Source: Anadara kagoshimensis
Taxonomy: Eukaryota; Mollusca; Bivalvia; Arcoida; Arcidae
Assembly: GCA_021292105.1 (NCBI GenBank)
Contig: CM037871.1
Location: 52,869,261-52,933,260 of the forward strand
Direction of reading: 5' to 3'
Length of the DNA stretch: 64,000 nucleotides
Part shown: positions 14,801-22,033 of the stretch, one piece after another
Layout of the letters: each line of letters begins with the position of its first letter
Position numbering within the stretch: the stretch's first letter is position 1
Translations under genes and position numbers: made by a program
Notes under the pieces: generated by a model
Told to the model about the DNA's origin: nothing
The model's input: only the letters and a program-made list of their open reading frames with translations
Databases searched by the model: none

Positions 14801-16844
14801 TATACTATATCATTAAGGCTGCATATTTCATTTTAGTTGTACGAGTTACGACGGCTATAAATTTATAAATAGCATTCATAAGAGTTCGCGAATGGAATTA
14901 CATATAACGAGTCATAATATTAATTACAGAGTGATAGATTGACATTTGCTCATATCTAAATGGTGCACTTAATATATATTTTCCAAAAGTCCTTTAGGAT
15001 TCTTATTCATTGACAAAAGTATTTATTAATGTATCACGTGATCAATACCTTGTAACGATAATGCGCATCAATTACATCCAAAATCCCAAAATTTTCATTT
15101 TCAGTTCGTGTAAATATGAACGTTATTGAATAAACGTGTGTTTCAACATTGTAACTCCTTTAGGTCTCTAGAATGAGCTTTGAAAATGCATTTAAGAAAT
15201 TGTTATGGAAGTACGAAGTTTTGATATAGTAATTGCATTTATGTTTCGATTTCTGCTCTGTGAAATAAATTTACAACTACTGGATGTTGCTAATGTCTGA
15301 CTGCTGGTTTATACTTCATTCGCTCTAACCTATATTTCTGATTTGCTACGAAGATGAACTTTTTTTGCAGATGAAATGCATGTATATTTTATGTATTCAC
15401 ATAAAAATTCACATAAAATATAAAACAAACAAACCGGTCTATGTTCAAATTCTTTTTTTCATTTTTTTTTCAGTTTTCGAATTCATTTCCCGAGGATGAT
15501 TCAGGTTGACATAACCACAAAAGTGGCACGACCAATACGACGGACAGGTATAGTAATATTATACTTAATAAAAAAAATATATCAAATAGTTCTCATTATA
15601 TAGAAATCAACAAAATGAACAAGATTAAAATATTAAAACATCCGATGTTTTGTTTAAATTAACGATTGATTGGATCAGGATTATCGCCCCAGTCAAGAAT
15701 ATTTTAATTACATCGAGACGTCACCAGCTACATGTGAATTGTTTTAGATAATGACCTTTGCAGGTCAATGTGCAGGGAGTGTTCTTGTACGTCATCTATA
15801 TATCTGTACGTTGTGTTGAATGATTTGGCGACAGTCTTCTCTAGATTTAACAAGGTTTTGCATGTATTCTGCTTCGTAAGAAAAAAGAAACAAATCAGCA
15901 AGTAATGGTGCACAGTTTGTACCCATTGGTATACCGATTGTTTGCTGAAAAACTATATTACCAAACACAACAAATATGTTATTTATCAAAAACTCCAACA
16001 TTTTGATGATAGTATCTTCAGTATATTTTTCTTTGGAATCCGTATGGTGCTTGACAAAATAACCAGAATCCCTGTTCAGCACCAGATATTTGTATCTTGG
16101 TTTACCGTTTTTGTAAAAGAAAGACAAGTGAATAATTTCTTTAAGGCGTTCTTTCAATTTAGAATGAGGGATAGTGGTGTATAGTGTAGAAAGATAAAAT
16201 GTTTAAATACTTTTACTTGAGATTAAGTATAAGAAGAAAGATGTTCAAGTAATTCTTTAGAATTTTTGAGAATCCACATTTGGTTGATTCCAGATGTAGA
16301 ATATAAAAACTGATGACAAAAATCACTTGTTTGAACTGTCACCAGATAATTGGCCTTGGTATGGTTAAATTATATTTGTAATAAATGATAAATAAAGTAC
16401 ATAGGGATAGTATAAATATTTGTGTTCATCCAGTTTTATTTTTTCATTCGCATATTTAAGAGCTCCAAAGACTATTTCATCGAGTAGTCATGTCCATTTT
16501 TCTTAAGATATGATGAATAGTTCATAGAATTGTTATCTTAGCTGATAGTGGTATTTTTGGTAGAGTTAAATTAGTCTTACAGAAATATACTAGTCCCTTT
16601 CAAAAGACATACAATCTAAAGTTAAAGTCTTAAAAAATGACAGTTTAAGTTAATCAAGAAGAGCATCAGGCCTCATTTCCTGGTGAAAGGTAAACTTTTT
16701 TAACTTTGTAAGGTTGTGATTTGGACAAAACAATTGTTTTTGGTGCTCTCAATCACACATGAAAATATCAAATTTTATTAAGTGATGTATACTAGTTATA
16801 ATTTTTTATTTGACATTATTTGTGTCATTTCAGAAAACGCCTGA
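229..16844 (+). CDS. vWA-MIB/HERC2-WWE gene, copy 1 (exons 6-23; 5' end outside window; frameshifted)
   Basis: Spliced gene. Exons: 229-979, 1529-1575, 2134-2199, 2945-3067, 4654-4773, 5488-5562, 6000-6127, 6887-6972, 8837-8926, 9569-9676, 10143-10341, 10802-10946, 11627-11712, 12405-12475, 13307-13764, 14617-14788, 15474-15547, 16834-16844. All junctions are GT-AG and the phases match those of copy 2. Encoded in order: end of a coiled coil, acidic linker, vWA domain, two MIB/HERC2 domains, Ser/Thr/Lys linker, WWE domain. Exon 13 lacks one G relative to copy 2 (near 6958). Exon 17 lacks two single G's (10849/10850 and 10865/10866). Read literally, the frame ends at TAA 8844-8846 in exon 14. 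It is therefore a pseudogene or a copy with consensus errors. Function is inferred only: a cytoplasmic or nuclear adaptor that may read ADP-ribose or ubiquitin signals. No catalytic domain is seen. Confidence 0.82.
1529..2199 (+). CDS. Copy 1 exons 7-8 (linker to vWA domain)
   Basis: Exons 1529-1575 and 2134-2199, acceptors TTTCTAG and TTTTAG, donors TCAG|GTACAT and AGAG|GTAAAA. Lengths equal those of copy 2. Encodes KNGNEYRNLVANPS, then GLSREVIDESLWAEWAQEEV. In frame. Confidence 0.72.
1755..1890 (+). repeat. Dispersed intronic repeat (family X), copy in intron 7
   Basis: Consensus built by eye from all copies: a GTAGCTAGCTAAAC...TACCCTTC block, then about 50 variable bases, then AAAGTTTTTACTTTGCTTTT and GGATTGTGATTTGGACATGG followed by a T-rich GTTTGTTTTT tail. 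This copy has GGTGTAGCTAGCTAAACAGG and TTTTTACTTTGGGTTTGGAC. Matches in unit 2 at about 33490-33625. I do not recognise the family. Confidence 0.6.
2310..2412 (+). repeat. Family X repeat, intron 8
   Basis: Right part only: TCAGTTTCAAAGTTTGCTTC, TGGATTGTGATCGGACATAG, then T-rich tail. Confidence 0.5.
2945..8926 (+). CDS. Copy 1 exons 9-14: von Willebrand factor A domain (frameshift in exon 13)
   Basis: Exons 2945-3067, 4654-4773, 5488-5562, 6000-6127, 6887-6972, 8837-8926. The MIDAS residues are all present (DISASMKG, GPTPLGGGL, ILITDGKATPDG). Exon 13 is 86 nt against 87 in copy 2: GTGGAGATG replaces GTGGGAGATG near 6958. This shifts the frame and gives TAA at 8844-8846 in exon 14. All other exons are in frame and nearly identical in protein to copy 2. 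Confidence 0.85.
3068..4653. other. Intron 9 of copy 1, no recognised element
   Basis: 1.6 kb, AT-rich. About 780 bp of it (roughly 3690-4470) is missing from unit 2, where CATCACACTAAATTATCAG runs into TTTTCCTTTTGCAATGG. I see no repeat family or coding signal in that stretch. Confidence 0.6.
5683..5901. repeat. TA microsatellite nested in a GAAAATGTATAGAACATTCT minisatellite (unit 1)
   Basis: The unit GAAAATGTATAGAACATTCT plus AGAATATATAT recurs four times with variable TA lengths. Unit 2 has a single unit at 37141-37195. Confidence 0.8.
6338..6492 (+). repeat. Family X repeat, intron 12
   Basis: GCGGGTGTAGCTACCTAAAC then a spacer, then TGTTTGGATTATGATTTGAA and GGTTTGTTTTTC. Unit 2 counterpart about 37627-37795. 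Confidence 0.55.
7801..8116 (+). mobile_element. tRNA-derived SINE, intron 13 of copy 1
   Basis: Head has tRNA promoter boxes: GGTAGCTCAGTGATATAG (A box) and GTGGGTTCAATCCCC (B box). Body CCAAGCACTCGGCATTACG, GAACCCTGCTGTATTA; tail CTGGCGACGTCTTGATAC and CGTCAAACACTATTACTCAA. The head and a shared body and tail recur six times per unit. Confidence 0.78.
8664..8785. repeat. Fold-back element of about 120 bp, unit 1 intron 13
   Basis: Left arm GGGTTATTGAACTGATGCTG then TGAAATATTGTCCC; right arm GGGACAATATTTCACAACAT then CAGTTTAATAACCC. The complementarity continues inward through CGTTGA and TCAACG. About 50 bp before the exon 14 acceptor. Confidence 0.72.
9110..9480. repeat. Partial copy of the mollusc-type interspersed repeat, intron 14 of copy 1
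   Basis: Shares AAGGTCATGGGTTCAAAGGT, TAAGGTCACAGAT, CTGAAATGATTATTTATCTC and the TATAAATTTTTGTATAAGCA block with 17965-18455. Equivalent at about 40430-40800 in unit 2. Confidence 0.5.
9569..10341 (+). CDS. Copy 1 exons 15-16 (helical spacer, start of first MIB/HERC2 domain)
   Basis: Exons 9569-9676 and 10143-10341, same lengths as copy 2 and open in their own frame. They lie downstream of the exon 13 frameshift. The only protein difference from copy 2 is Ser for Arg in GPDWSWQDQDSGG. Confidence 0.8.
10254..12475 (+). CDS. Copy 1: two MIB/HERC2 domains (exon 17 broken)
   Basis: First domain starts in exon 16 and continues in exon 17 (10802-10946), which is 145 nt against 147 in copy 2. Two G's are missing, in the stretches encoding YRYG (10849/10850) and NNEY (10865/10866). 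Its first Trp codon is also changed (GVVFVEWDG for GWVFVEWDG). Translated in phase, exon 17 meets TGA at 10870-10872. The second domain, exons 11627-11712 and 12405-12475, is undamaged: GPDWKWDNQDGG, VFKVEANGWIL, VRWPNGKMRNYRFGAEDSFD. Confidence 0.82.
10455..10605 (-). repeat. Family X repeat, reversed, intron 16
   Basis: Reverse orientation: AAACATGTCAATATGTGTCA, AAAGTAAGTAAAAACTTTGA, CGTACGGAAGGGTAAGCAC. Confidence 0.58.
10968..11105 (-). repeat. Family X repeat, reversed, intron 17
   Basis: CAAACATACCAAATCCTTGT, CCCAAAGCAAAGTAAACTG, CTACTCCGGAAGGGTAAGCT. The GGAAGGGTAAGC box matches the CTTACCCTTCC box of + copies. Confidence 0.6.
11962..12080 (-). repeat. Family X repeat, reversed, intron 18 (first)
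   Basis: ACAAATATACCAACAAATAT, AATCACAATCCCAAAGCAAA, GGAAAGACTTTGAAACGGGC, then CTCTAGGGTAAACC. Confidence 0.58.
12265..12375 (-). repeat. Family X repeat, reversed, intron 18 (second, fragment)
   Basis: AAAAACAAACATACCAATCT, AAATCGCAAAGCAAAGTAAA, AACTATTTAAAAGCTAGCAA. Confidence 0.5.
12680..12798 (-). repeat. Family X repeat, reversed, intron 19
   Basis: AATAGTCCATGTCCGAATCA, CAATCCAGAAACAACAGAAG, CAAAGTAATAACTTTGCAAC, then TCCAGTAGAGAAGTGGGGC. Confidence 0.55.
13015..13281. mobile_element. MITE-like element with ATGATCCCATAGAC terminal repeats, unit 1
   Basis: Left end TCTATGATCCCATAGACA, right end TCTATGGGGTCATA, which are inverted copies. About 265 bp, no coding frame. It carries CRE-like TGACGTCA sites (GATGACGTCATTG and CATGACGTCAT). 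Its right end is about 25 bp before the exon 20 acceptor of gene copy 1. Confidence 0.62.
13307..13764 (+). CDS. Copy 1 exon 20 (Ser/Thr/Lys-rich linker)
   Basis: Acceptor TTTTTACAG, donor CAGG|GTATGA; 458 nt, same phase as copy 2 and locally open. Low-complexity basic and hydroxyl-rich sequence. The acceptor sits about 25 bp after the right terminal repeat of a fold-back element (13015-13281). Confidence 0.8.
14617..15547 (+). CDS. Copy 1 exons 21-22: WWE domain
   Basis: Exons 14617-14788 and 15474-15547, acceptors TTTTGACAG and TTTTTTTTTCAG. WWE residues as in copy 2, with locally intact frame. A candidate AATAAA (15567-15572) lies just after the exon 22 donor. If the intron is retained, the frame ends at TAG 15601-15603. 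Confidence 0.88.
15680..15732 (-). mobile_element. SINE tail fragment beside the RT relic, unit 1
   Basis: TATCGCCCCAGTCAAGAATA and CATCGAGACGTCACCAGCTA are the reverse of the SINE 3' tail; no head is present. It touches the 3' end of the RT relic. Confidence 0.6.
15780..16340 (-). pseudogene. Reverse-transcriptase relic, probably Penelope-like, unit 1
   Basis: The minus strand reads NQMWILKNSKELLEHL near 16290, then a TLYTTIPHSKLKERL-like motif, then the open frame 16157-15792. That frame contains the RT motif QTIGIPMGTNCAPLLADLF followed by LFSYEAEYMQ. The catalytic YIDD appears in the next frame as TTYRYIDDV (about 15800). At least two frame changes and in-frame stops show it is dead. It lies in the last intron of gene copy 1, opposite in strand. 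Assignment to Penelope-like elements is inferred from the RT motif style and the hammerhead motif about 1 kb upstream on the same strand; another non-LTR class is possible. Confidence 0.72.
16834..16844 (+). CDS. Copy 1 putative terminal exon 23
   Basis: Acceptor GTGTCATTTCAG, then two bases that complete Glu, followed by Asn, Ala and TGA 16842-16844. Same as copy 2. No canonical polyadenylation signal was seen nearby. It lies between the RT relic and the hammerhead motif. Confidence 0.42.
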
Positions 16845-17315
16845 ATAATAAGGATATTAACACCTTTTACCAAGTGGATTCAAATTGATGGTCTGATTAA
16901 CCTTATTTCATCTAATGGTACAAAATGAATGTAATAAGTGTATGTGTTGTGATGACTTTTATGATTAAGTTATCAAATATATAACAGCAATGATTATTGG
17001 CTATTTTCAACCTTGATGAAAACAAGCATGCGGAAGAATGGTATATAACATTACGTCAGCACTGAAACACATTTTTATCAAATTATAAACGGAACTATGT
17101 AAAACTTAATATGGAAGTATGTTAGAAAATTTAACAACTCTTTGTTTTATTACTTGCGTTTTCGATTTTACAAATTTAGTGTCCTTCGTTGATATCATTG
17201 GTTGTGTTTTGTTAGTGCTTAGATAACGTTATTTATGAACGGAATATTATCCTCATAAATTATCAATATTATACAAGAGTAGTATTGTATTACACAATAT
17301 ATCAGTTTTAATTTT

Positions 17316-17366
17316 ACTGCACAAGACAGTCGTTTCGGAATACAAATCCTCATCAGTAGTGCTTGG
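17316..17366 (-). ncRNA. Type I hammerhead ribozyme motif, unit 1
   Basis: Read on the minus strand: CTGATGA (17356-17350), a helix II stretch GGATT-TGT-ATTCC, GAAA (17336-17333), a very short helix III (A-T and C-G pairs closing GACT), and the cleavage triplet GTC ending at 17325. Helix I pairs GCAC (17362-17359) with GTGC (17322-17319). All core residues of the hammerhead are present. A minimal helix III is what is known from Penelope-like and retrozyme hammerheads, which act as dimers. It lies about 1 kb 5' of the RT relic on the same strand. Helix II has one mismatch. Confidence 0.75.
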
Positions 17367-17964
17367 ACCGAAAATATGAAATCATAATCTTTTTTTTTCA
17401 AGATGTTGAAATCCAAAGGATTTTATTTGTCAAAACACGCTCTTCTTCATTAACAGTGTTATTGTCTTTTTTTATTCTATTCAGTGTCTGGCAGCGCTGC
17501 AATAACTTTAGTTTGAGCATGGAATAGATACAAGGATTTTGTATGGTAACATCCAAAACGATTTCATACTTATCTGTTTCGTCATAGTCATTATTATTTT
17601 TTGCTTATGTAAATTTCACTCAAATTGTTTTGACAGTAGTCTAGTGTCTTGAACGTAATTTCATAAATCAGGTTGGTTACGTTTTAAGTATGATTATATC
17701 TTGTTTGCACAGCTTACAGATCGGCTACAACGATCAATGACTCAAGTTGCACTCCGTATGACGTTATGCTCTTAAATGACAGGTGAATGAATTTTAGTCG
17801 TTATTCGAGGCATGGAACCATTTTCTTCGACGTGAAAATTAATATTTTCTACTTTGAATCGGTATAATTGCGGTTTTATGATAATTATCTTCTTTAATAT
17901 GTAAATGTACTGTGTATATATAGTGTGTTTTTAAATAATTGTGAAATTTGTGAAAATAGGATAT

Positions 17965-18455
17965 ATTTTTAGCTCACCTGACCAAAGGTCATGTGAGCTT
18001 ATGGTATGGTGCAGCGTGTGTATGTGCGTGTGTGCGTGCATGTGTGTGCGTGCGTCGTTAACACACATTTTCGACTTCTCCTCTGAAAGTACTTGGCAGA
18101 TTTCAGCGAGACTTGGTCAGAAGCATGTCTGGGTCGGTGTAATTTAGATTTGTTCATGGCGTTGCCATGGCTACCACAACTAGGTCACAGTGACCTAGGG
18201 GTGCAAAAATCTTGAAAAATCTTCTTCTCTGAAATCGATGATGGGAAAAAAATCTGATGTGATATTTGGCTTCTCTAGGGACTTAAGCCTATAGATCTCA
18301 ATGCGAAACAATACCGAAATGGTTAATTATCTCGAAAACTATAAACTTTTTGTATAGGCATGAATATTAGAATGTTGTAGGTATTGATACAATGATTATT
18401 TTGATGTATAGAAAAAGGTCATGGGTTCAAAGGTCAAGGTCACAGATCGAAACAA
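17965..18455. repeat. Mollusc-type interspersed repeat (AGCTCACCTGA...GGTCATGTGAGCT), unit 1
   Basis: Begins TTTTTAGCTCACCTGACC and AAAGGTCATGTGAGCTTATG, a short hairpin, then TGTGCGTG repeats, a GGCGTTGCCATGGCTACC block, and GGTCATGGGTTCAAAGGTCA/AGGTCAC at the end. I know this type of repeat from bivalve and other mollusc genomes. Unit 2 lacks about 290 bp just before it. Confidence 0.6.
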
Positions 18456-19389
18456 TACCATTGCAGCCATGTGCATATCACACTTTCCCCTCCTAGCCCA
18501 GTAAACTGGTTACCAAGGTAACTGAACAACCTCCATACCTTTATTTGGTATATTTCTTCATCATCTCCAGAATTTGACATTTACAAGTAAATGACACAAA
18601 TTATGATTTACGTGAAGTATGAAGACAATAAATGGCGGATGATAATGACAGGTGAAACCAGGTAAATTAATTAAATATACATAAATATCTTATATCATAC
18701 TGAAGTTTTAATTTGATGTTTTCTTTAAAATCACATGAGATTTTTTGTAATACTGCACATTAATATGCATATTTGTCATAATATGTTTATCCAAAATTTT
18801 AATAAAAAATAAATTTGTGATTTTTGCAAATTGTTTATTAAAATATCATTGTAATTTTTTAACTCTAAACAATGGTTTTGTTATCAAAGTGTACTAAGGA
18901 CCGTGTTTAACATGGCAAAGTTCAAACAAAATGTCACGCCCTACATCAGCGTAAACATGCGTGATTATGTAGTAAGATGGCATTTGGTTCCTTCAGGACG
19001 TTATTGATTTATTGCTACAATATAACGTATTTTAACAAACAAGAGATTGTATAAAACGACACATGTCCTATTGTAACGGTTTTATTACACAATTTAAAAT
19101 CAATTATATAATAATAAAAATATTATAGAATTAAAATTTATGAAATGCGTAAAATAGTGAATAAACATGGGAACACTAGATGATTTTAATATTGAATAAA
19201 AATTATATAATTTGTGACATGGTACACTATTGTAATAATTTCGGATTGCGTGAGTTAGTATTTGCATAACTTTCAACACGTAAGGGTCTACAAATTGTTT
19301 GTAAACTTCTAATATATTATTTATTCCCACCAAATCACACAGTCAATATAACTAGAAATCTAGAAAACCGTTTTTTTTAATTTCTAGAG

Positions 19390-19728
19390 ACCACTGCGGT
19401 AGCTCAGTTGGTAAAATGCTAGCTCAGTTAGTGGGAGGTTATTGGTTTGATCCAAGGCGGGTCTCGCCTAAGACTTGAAAGTGGGCAATGATTGTTTTTC
19501 GCCAAGCACTCTGCATTACAAAAACTAATGAATGTCACGGTGTCATGGAAACTTACAATAAACGAGGTCCCTTGTCACTGTAGGCTTGGCACTATTAAGA
19601 AAACTTCTGTATAATGTCATCAGCGCAACATAGGCAAAATTTCTAAACCTTCCTCTTTAGCTGGCGACGCCTCGATATAAGTAAACTAATCTTGACTGAG
19701 ACGTTAAACACCATTACTTAACTCAACC
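19390..19728 (+). mobile_element. tRNA-derived SINE, unit 1 intergenic
   Basis: A-box GCGGTAGCTCAGTTGG, with a drifted B box (TATTGGTTTGATCC), then GCCAAGCACTCTGCATTAC, CGAGGTCCCTTGTCACTG and the tail GAGACGTTAAACACCATTAC. Confidence 0.76.
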
Positions 19729-19915
19729 CCATCAAATTACACAGTCGGTATAAACAAAGACCTAGAAAACTGTCCTTTTCTTACTACATAAGTAATCTAG
19801 TTTTACTACTTGATACACCATGTAAACTAATAATCATAGAATGCAATATTCTCATTTTAGTTGGGTTGATTGCTAATACCATTGATCACACCATATGTTC
19901 GGAGTTGAGAGTTGT

Positions 19916-19972
19916 GAAATGGTGTTTAACGTCCCAGTCAAGATTATTCCACTTATATTTATACGTCGCCAG

Positions 19973-20040
<68 letters not shown>

Positions 20041-20283
20041 GTAGGTGCAGATATTTTGCCTGTGCATTGCGCTTTAGTACAGCAGGGTTCTTTATCGTGA
20101 CAAGGGACCTCGTTTATCGTAAGTTTCCATTACACCGTGACATTCATTAATTTTCGTAATGCAGAGTGCTTGGCGAAAGAACAGTCACTACCCAATTTCA
20201 TGGGCCAGAGTAGGACGGGGTGCGAACCCACAACTTTCTACTTTCGGAGTAAGCACTCTACCATCTGAGTCACTGAGGTGGTC
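19916..20283 (-). mobile_element. Reverse-oriented SINE interrupted by a long TA tract, unit 1
   Basis: Read on the minus strand it ends in the SINE tail (TGGCGACGTATAAATATAAG, TTGACTGGGACGTTAAACAC) and begins with the tRNA-like head. A TA microsatellite of about 60 bp (19977-20037) has grown between GCCAGC and the body. With the + SINE at 19390 it forms an inverted pair about 190 bp apart. Confidence 0.74.
19977..20037. repeat. TA microsatellite inside a SINE (unit 1)
   Basis: About 30 TA repeats; 14 in unit 2 (51001-51028). Confidence 0.9.
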
Positions 20284-20919
20284 AACATGTGTTTGGAATG
20301 AAACTCTATTTTGCATTTTGTTTCAAAAGCATTCCTTATCTACAGTTTCTCTAACATATCTGGCAAATTTACCTATATTCATGAAAAGAAGTAATGAGAA
20401 AAACTAGGATAGAATAAATTGCACTAATAATTATTTTGGAACTATCTAAAAGTAAAAGGGAAAATCTTAGTCAATGAGTAATTTTGAAACTGGGGTCATT
20501 GACTAAAATAAAAAAAACAACAAAACTGGATTCGAAATGACATCAGCTTAAAACGATCGTACAAATAAAACATTACATTTATGAATATCTTGGAAATAAC
20601 ACAATAATTTAGATATACAAATTGCCAGACTTGTGTTTAGGCGAAGTCATTGCGAAACTAGGATTAGTTAAGAGTTTACTTGAAGTGTACGACTTTTCCT
20701 GGCTGATAATTATACGAAGGTGTTGACATATTTTAAAATTCTGATAAAGATACAGCATGGTATCGTCATATATACCATATTTTAAATGTATTTTATGATT
20801 AAATTAAAACAAATGGCATATGACGGTATAAATAGCACATATTGACTGGCTAGATGAACATATCTAAAAGAACCGGAACCGGAGATATGTTGTTAATGGT
20901 CAAATAAAATGTAGCACGC

Positions 20920-20947
<28 letters not shown>
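20920..20947. repeat. GA microsatellite (unit 1)
   Basis: 14 GA repeats. In unit 2 (51889-51946) the tract is twice as long. Confidence 0.9.
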
Positions 20948-20950
<3 letters not shown>

Positions 20951-21309
20951 TTTTTGACATAATTGTACGCAATGTACGCTTCATAAAAGTACAGTTTACC
21001 CTACAATCAGACACATGTGTACATACATTGTACACATTATGAATATATTATAAACTATAGTCTCCTTTTGTGCTTTGAAGTAAACATGTTGTAATTATTT
21101 AAATTTAAGTTTAAAGAACATGCGATGATAAATACAGTTACTATTTCTTTTGTTTTTTCTTTTTTAAATTTTTATGCACAACAAAGTATAAGAATTACAC
21201 AACATCATCATGACAGAATTATCAAAGCTTTGTCTTGTTTCTTTAGTTTCATTTATACTACGGTATAATGAATTATGTTACATGCAAAATACAATACTTT
21301 ATGACTTAT

Positions 21310-21516
21310 ACAGACCTGTTGAAAGTGTAACACTCGTCTGACGAAAAGGAGTCGAAACCGTCTGCCTAGTGGTTGACCTTTGAATAACCAATGACGGAAA
21401 ACCTATTAAAACATATAATAGATGGCATTTACTCAGAATCTGTCGAGATATAACTAACGAGGGGGCCAAAATTAGATAATTCTATACCTCATTGTTAAAT
21501 TTTCGACAGGTCAGTA
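21310..21516. mobile_element. MITE-like element with GACCTGTCGAAAATTTAACA ends, unit 1 intergenic
   Basis: Left end CAGACCTGTTGAAAGTGTAACA, cited in part: GACCTGTTGAAAGTGTAAC. Right end GTTAAATTTTCGACAGGTC. About 205 bp. Internal CTGTCGAGATATAACTAACG is shared with the element at 26784-26999, so these are two members of one family. Confidence 0.58.
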
Positions 21517-21697
21517 CTGTTTAACAATAAACATATTTTATTCATTGACTTGTTGTGTAAAGTTTTTAAAATTAAATTTTATATTAATTTATTTGCCAAA
21601 AAATAAACATATACATGTACATGTTTTATTGTGTATGAATAACAAAACAGTAACATATTTGCGTAATAATTAGACAATATTTGTCAGTTTAAAATCA

Positions 21698-22033
21698 GAC
21701 TATTACAGTAGCTCAGTTGGTAGAGTCTCGCTCCGTAAGTGGGAGGTCGTGGGTTCGACCCCCGACCGGGTAGGACTTGAAACTGGGTAGTGACTGTTCT
21801 TTCGCCAAGCACTCGACATTACGAAATGAAAGTCATGGTTCTTTCGGATGGGAAATTAAAATAAAAAGAGGTCCCGTGTCACGGTGGGCTTGGCACAATA
21901 AAGGACCCTGCTGCATAATGCCATTAGCGCAACGCACTGGCAACATTTCTACACTTTCGCCTATAGCTGGCGACGACTCAATATTAGTGAATTATTCTTG
22001 ACTTGGGCGTTAAACACAATTACTCAACTTAAC
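21698..22033 (+). mobile_element. tRNA-derived SINE (best preserved head), unit 1
   Basis: A box TAGCTCAGTTGGTAGAGT and B box GTGGGTTCGACCCCC are both near consensus. Body and tail as in the other copies (GGCGTTAAACACAATTACTC). The first 70 bases resemble a tRNA, but no acceptor stem closes, so this is not a tRNA gene. Confidence 0.78.

Noticed and set aside
15942-16184. Plus-strand 80-residue frame opposite the RT relic
   Set aside because: Shadow of the minus-strand RT sequence, which carries the recognisable motifs.
21698-21775. Possible tRNA gene
   Set aside because: A and B boxes are present, but there is no closing acceptor stem and the sequence continues into a SINE body repeated elsewhere.
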